Positions 7,245 through 7,729 of a stretch of DNA of 7,729 nucleotides are shown in pieces. The stretch lies in contig DFRF01000119.1 of the NCBI GenBank assembly GCA_002378125.1, positions 794 through 8,522 of the forward strand, read 5' to 3'. The stretch's first letter is position 1; each line of letters starts with the position of its first letter. Made by a program: the position numbers and the translations under genes. The DNA comes from Rhodospirillaceae bacterium UBA3470 (GTDB lineage: Bacteria > Pseudomonadota > Alphaproteobacteria > Rhodospirillales > Casp-alpha2). The notes under the pieces are model-generated. The model saw only the letters and a list, made by a program, of their open reading frames with translations. It was not told where the DNA came from and did no database searches.

Positions 7245-7272
7245 TTGACCCTTGCCCCCGACGCCGTAGAGT
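7245..7272 (+). promoter_or_regulatory. Candidate promoter of rluD
   Basis: TTGACC (7245-7250) and TAGAGT (7267-7272) are separated by 16 bases and match a sigma-70 type -35/-10 pair in 5 and 4 of 6 positions. Transcription would begin near 7279-7280, at the rluD ATG itself, implying a leaderless or nearly leaderless mRNA. The GAGG directly touching the ATG is too close to act as a ribosome site. Confidence 0.35.
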
Positions 7273-7279
7273 GGCGAGG

Positions 7280-7729
7280 ATGTCGAAAGCCACCACATAT
7301 ACTGTCCGTGTCGACGATGACAAGGCCGGCGGCCGTCTAGATAAGGTTTTGACCGTCGCCTTGGAGGGATTTTCACGGGCCCGAGTCCAGGCCTTGATCG
7401 CCGAGGGCCACGTCTATCGCGATGGCGAACCGGCCACTGATGCGGCCACCAAAGTACGGCCAGGTGACGCTTGGGTTGTTCAGGTTCCGCCGCCAGCGCC
7501 GGCCGCGCCGTGGCCTATGGCGATCCCACTGGACGTGGTGTTCGAGGATGATCACCTCATCGTCGTCGACAAGCCTGCCGGCATGGTAGTACATCCAGCC
7601 GCCGGGCACGCGGATGACACCCTGGTCAATGCGCTACTCCATCATTGCCGCGGCAGCCTTTCGGGTATCGGCGGCGTGACACGGCCAGGAATTGTGCATC
7701 GGTTGGATAAGGATACCAGCGGATTGCTG
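7280..7729 (+). CDS. rluD: RluD-type 23S rRNA pseudouridine synthase, 5' part (cut by window edge)
   Basis: The first 150 codons are present and the frame is still open at the right edge. Residues about 18-66 form an S4 RNA-binding domain (GGRLDKVL, then FSRARVQALIAEG). The catalytic domain follows from about residue 85, with DHLIVVDKPAGMVVHP at 91-106 and the signature HRLDKDTSGLL at 140-150. Asp143 is the catalytic aspartate. RluD-type enzymes make pseudouridines in helix 69 of 23S rRNA; RluC is the nearest alternative, but the S4 domain and the motif both fit RluD. The ATG at 7280 is the only ATG before the S4 domain and gives a normal N-terminus (TYTVRVDDDKAGGRLD). It is divergent from the DUF6476-like operon, with 48 bases between. 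In many alphaproteobacteria rpoH lies just beyond rluD, which cannot be tested here. Confidence 0.9.
   Translation, partial: MSKATTYTVRVDDDKAGGRLDKVLTVALEGFSRARVQALIAEGHVYRDGEPATDAATKVRPGDAWVVQVPPPAPAAPWPMAIPLDVVFEDDHLIVVDKPAGMVVHPAAGHADDTLVNALLHHCRGSLSGIGGVTRPGIVHRLDKDTSGLL
7296..7323 (-). promoter_or_regulatory. Candidate promoter of the DUF6476-M67-aldolase operon
   Basis: Read on the - strand, TTGTCA (complement of 7318-7323) and TATATG (complement of 7296-7301) are 16 bases apart and match the -35/-10 consensus in 5 and 4 of 6 positions. The start would fall near 7289, about 58 bases before the ATG at 7231. The promoter lies inside the first codons of the divergent rluD gene. Confidence 0.3.

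Noticed and set aside
7373..7609. 78-codon - strand open frame inside rluD
   Set aside because: It is antisense to the S4 and catalytic domains of a clear RluD-type gene.

Overview
This window reads as a piece of an alphaproteobacterial chromosome. The strongest clue is the gene group at the right end: a divergent RluD-type pseudouridine synthase, a small single-pass membrane protein resembling the alphaproteobacterial DUF6476 family, an M67/JAMM metallopeptidase and a threonine aldolase. The high G+C and GTG starts fit, but no marker in the window fixes the genus. There are seven protein genes, six complete and one cut by the right edge. I see no tRNA, rRNA, CRISPR array or insertion sequence.

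Left block (1-5185, all + strand) is a catabolic set. It starts with a benzoate-CoA ligase family enzyme (25-1572). Next, overlapping it by 11 bases, is a single reading frame that joins an alpha/beta hydrolase to a MaoC-type hot-dog hydratase (1562-2827). After a 222-base gap comes a homologue of the large (beta) subunit of N,N-dimethylformamidase (3050-5185). This protein keeps the tyrosine, tyrosine, glutamate iron site and the catalytic His/Glu of that rare amidohydrolase family. No gene for the small subunit is visible. A possible joint role, which is inference, is cleavage of an amide to an (aromatic) acid, activation of the acid to its CoA thioester, and further processing by the hydratase and hydrolase domains.

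The middle (5186-5276) holds two hairpins between convergent genes. The stronger one overlaps the stop codon of the threonine aldolase and probably ends the left block.

Right block (5272-7231, - strand) is a tight three-gene operon, read from right to left: a membrane-anchored DUF6476-like protein, then an M67 metallopeptidase starting within its stop codon (GTGA), then a PLP-dependent low-specificity L-threonine aldolase 17 bases further on. At 7232-7330 are two candidate divergent promoters. The one facing right would start transcription almost exactly at the ATG of rluD (7280 to the right edge). The right block looks more G+C-rich and housekeeping-like than the left, which may be an accessory insertion.
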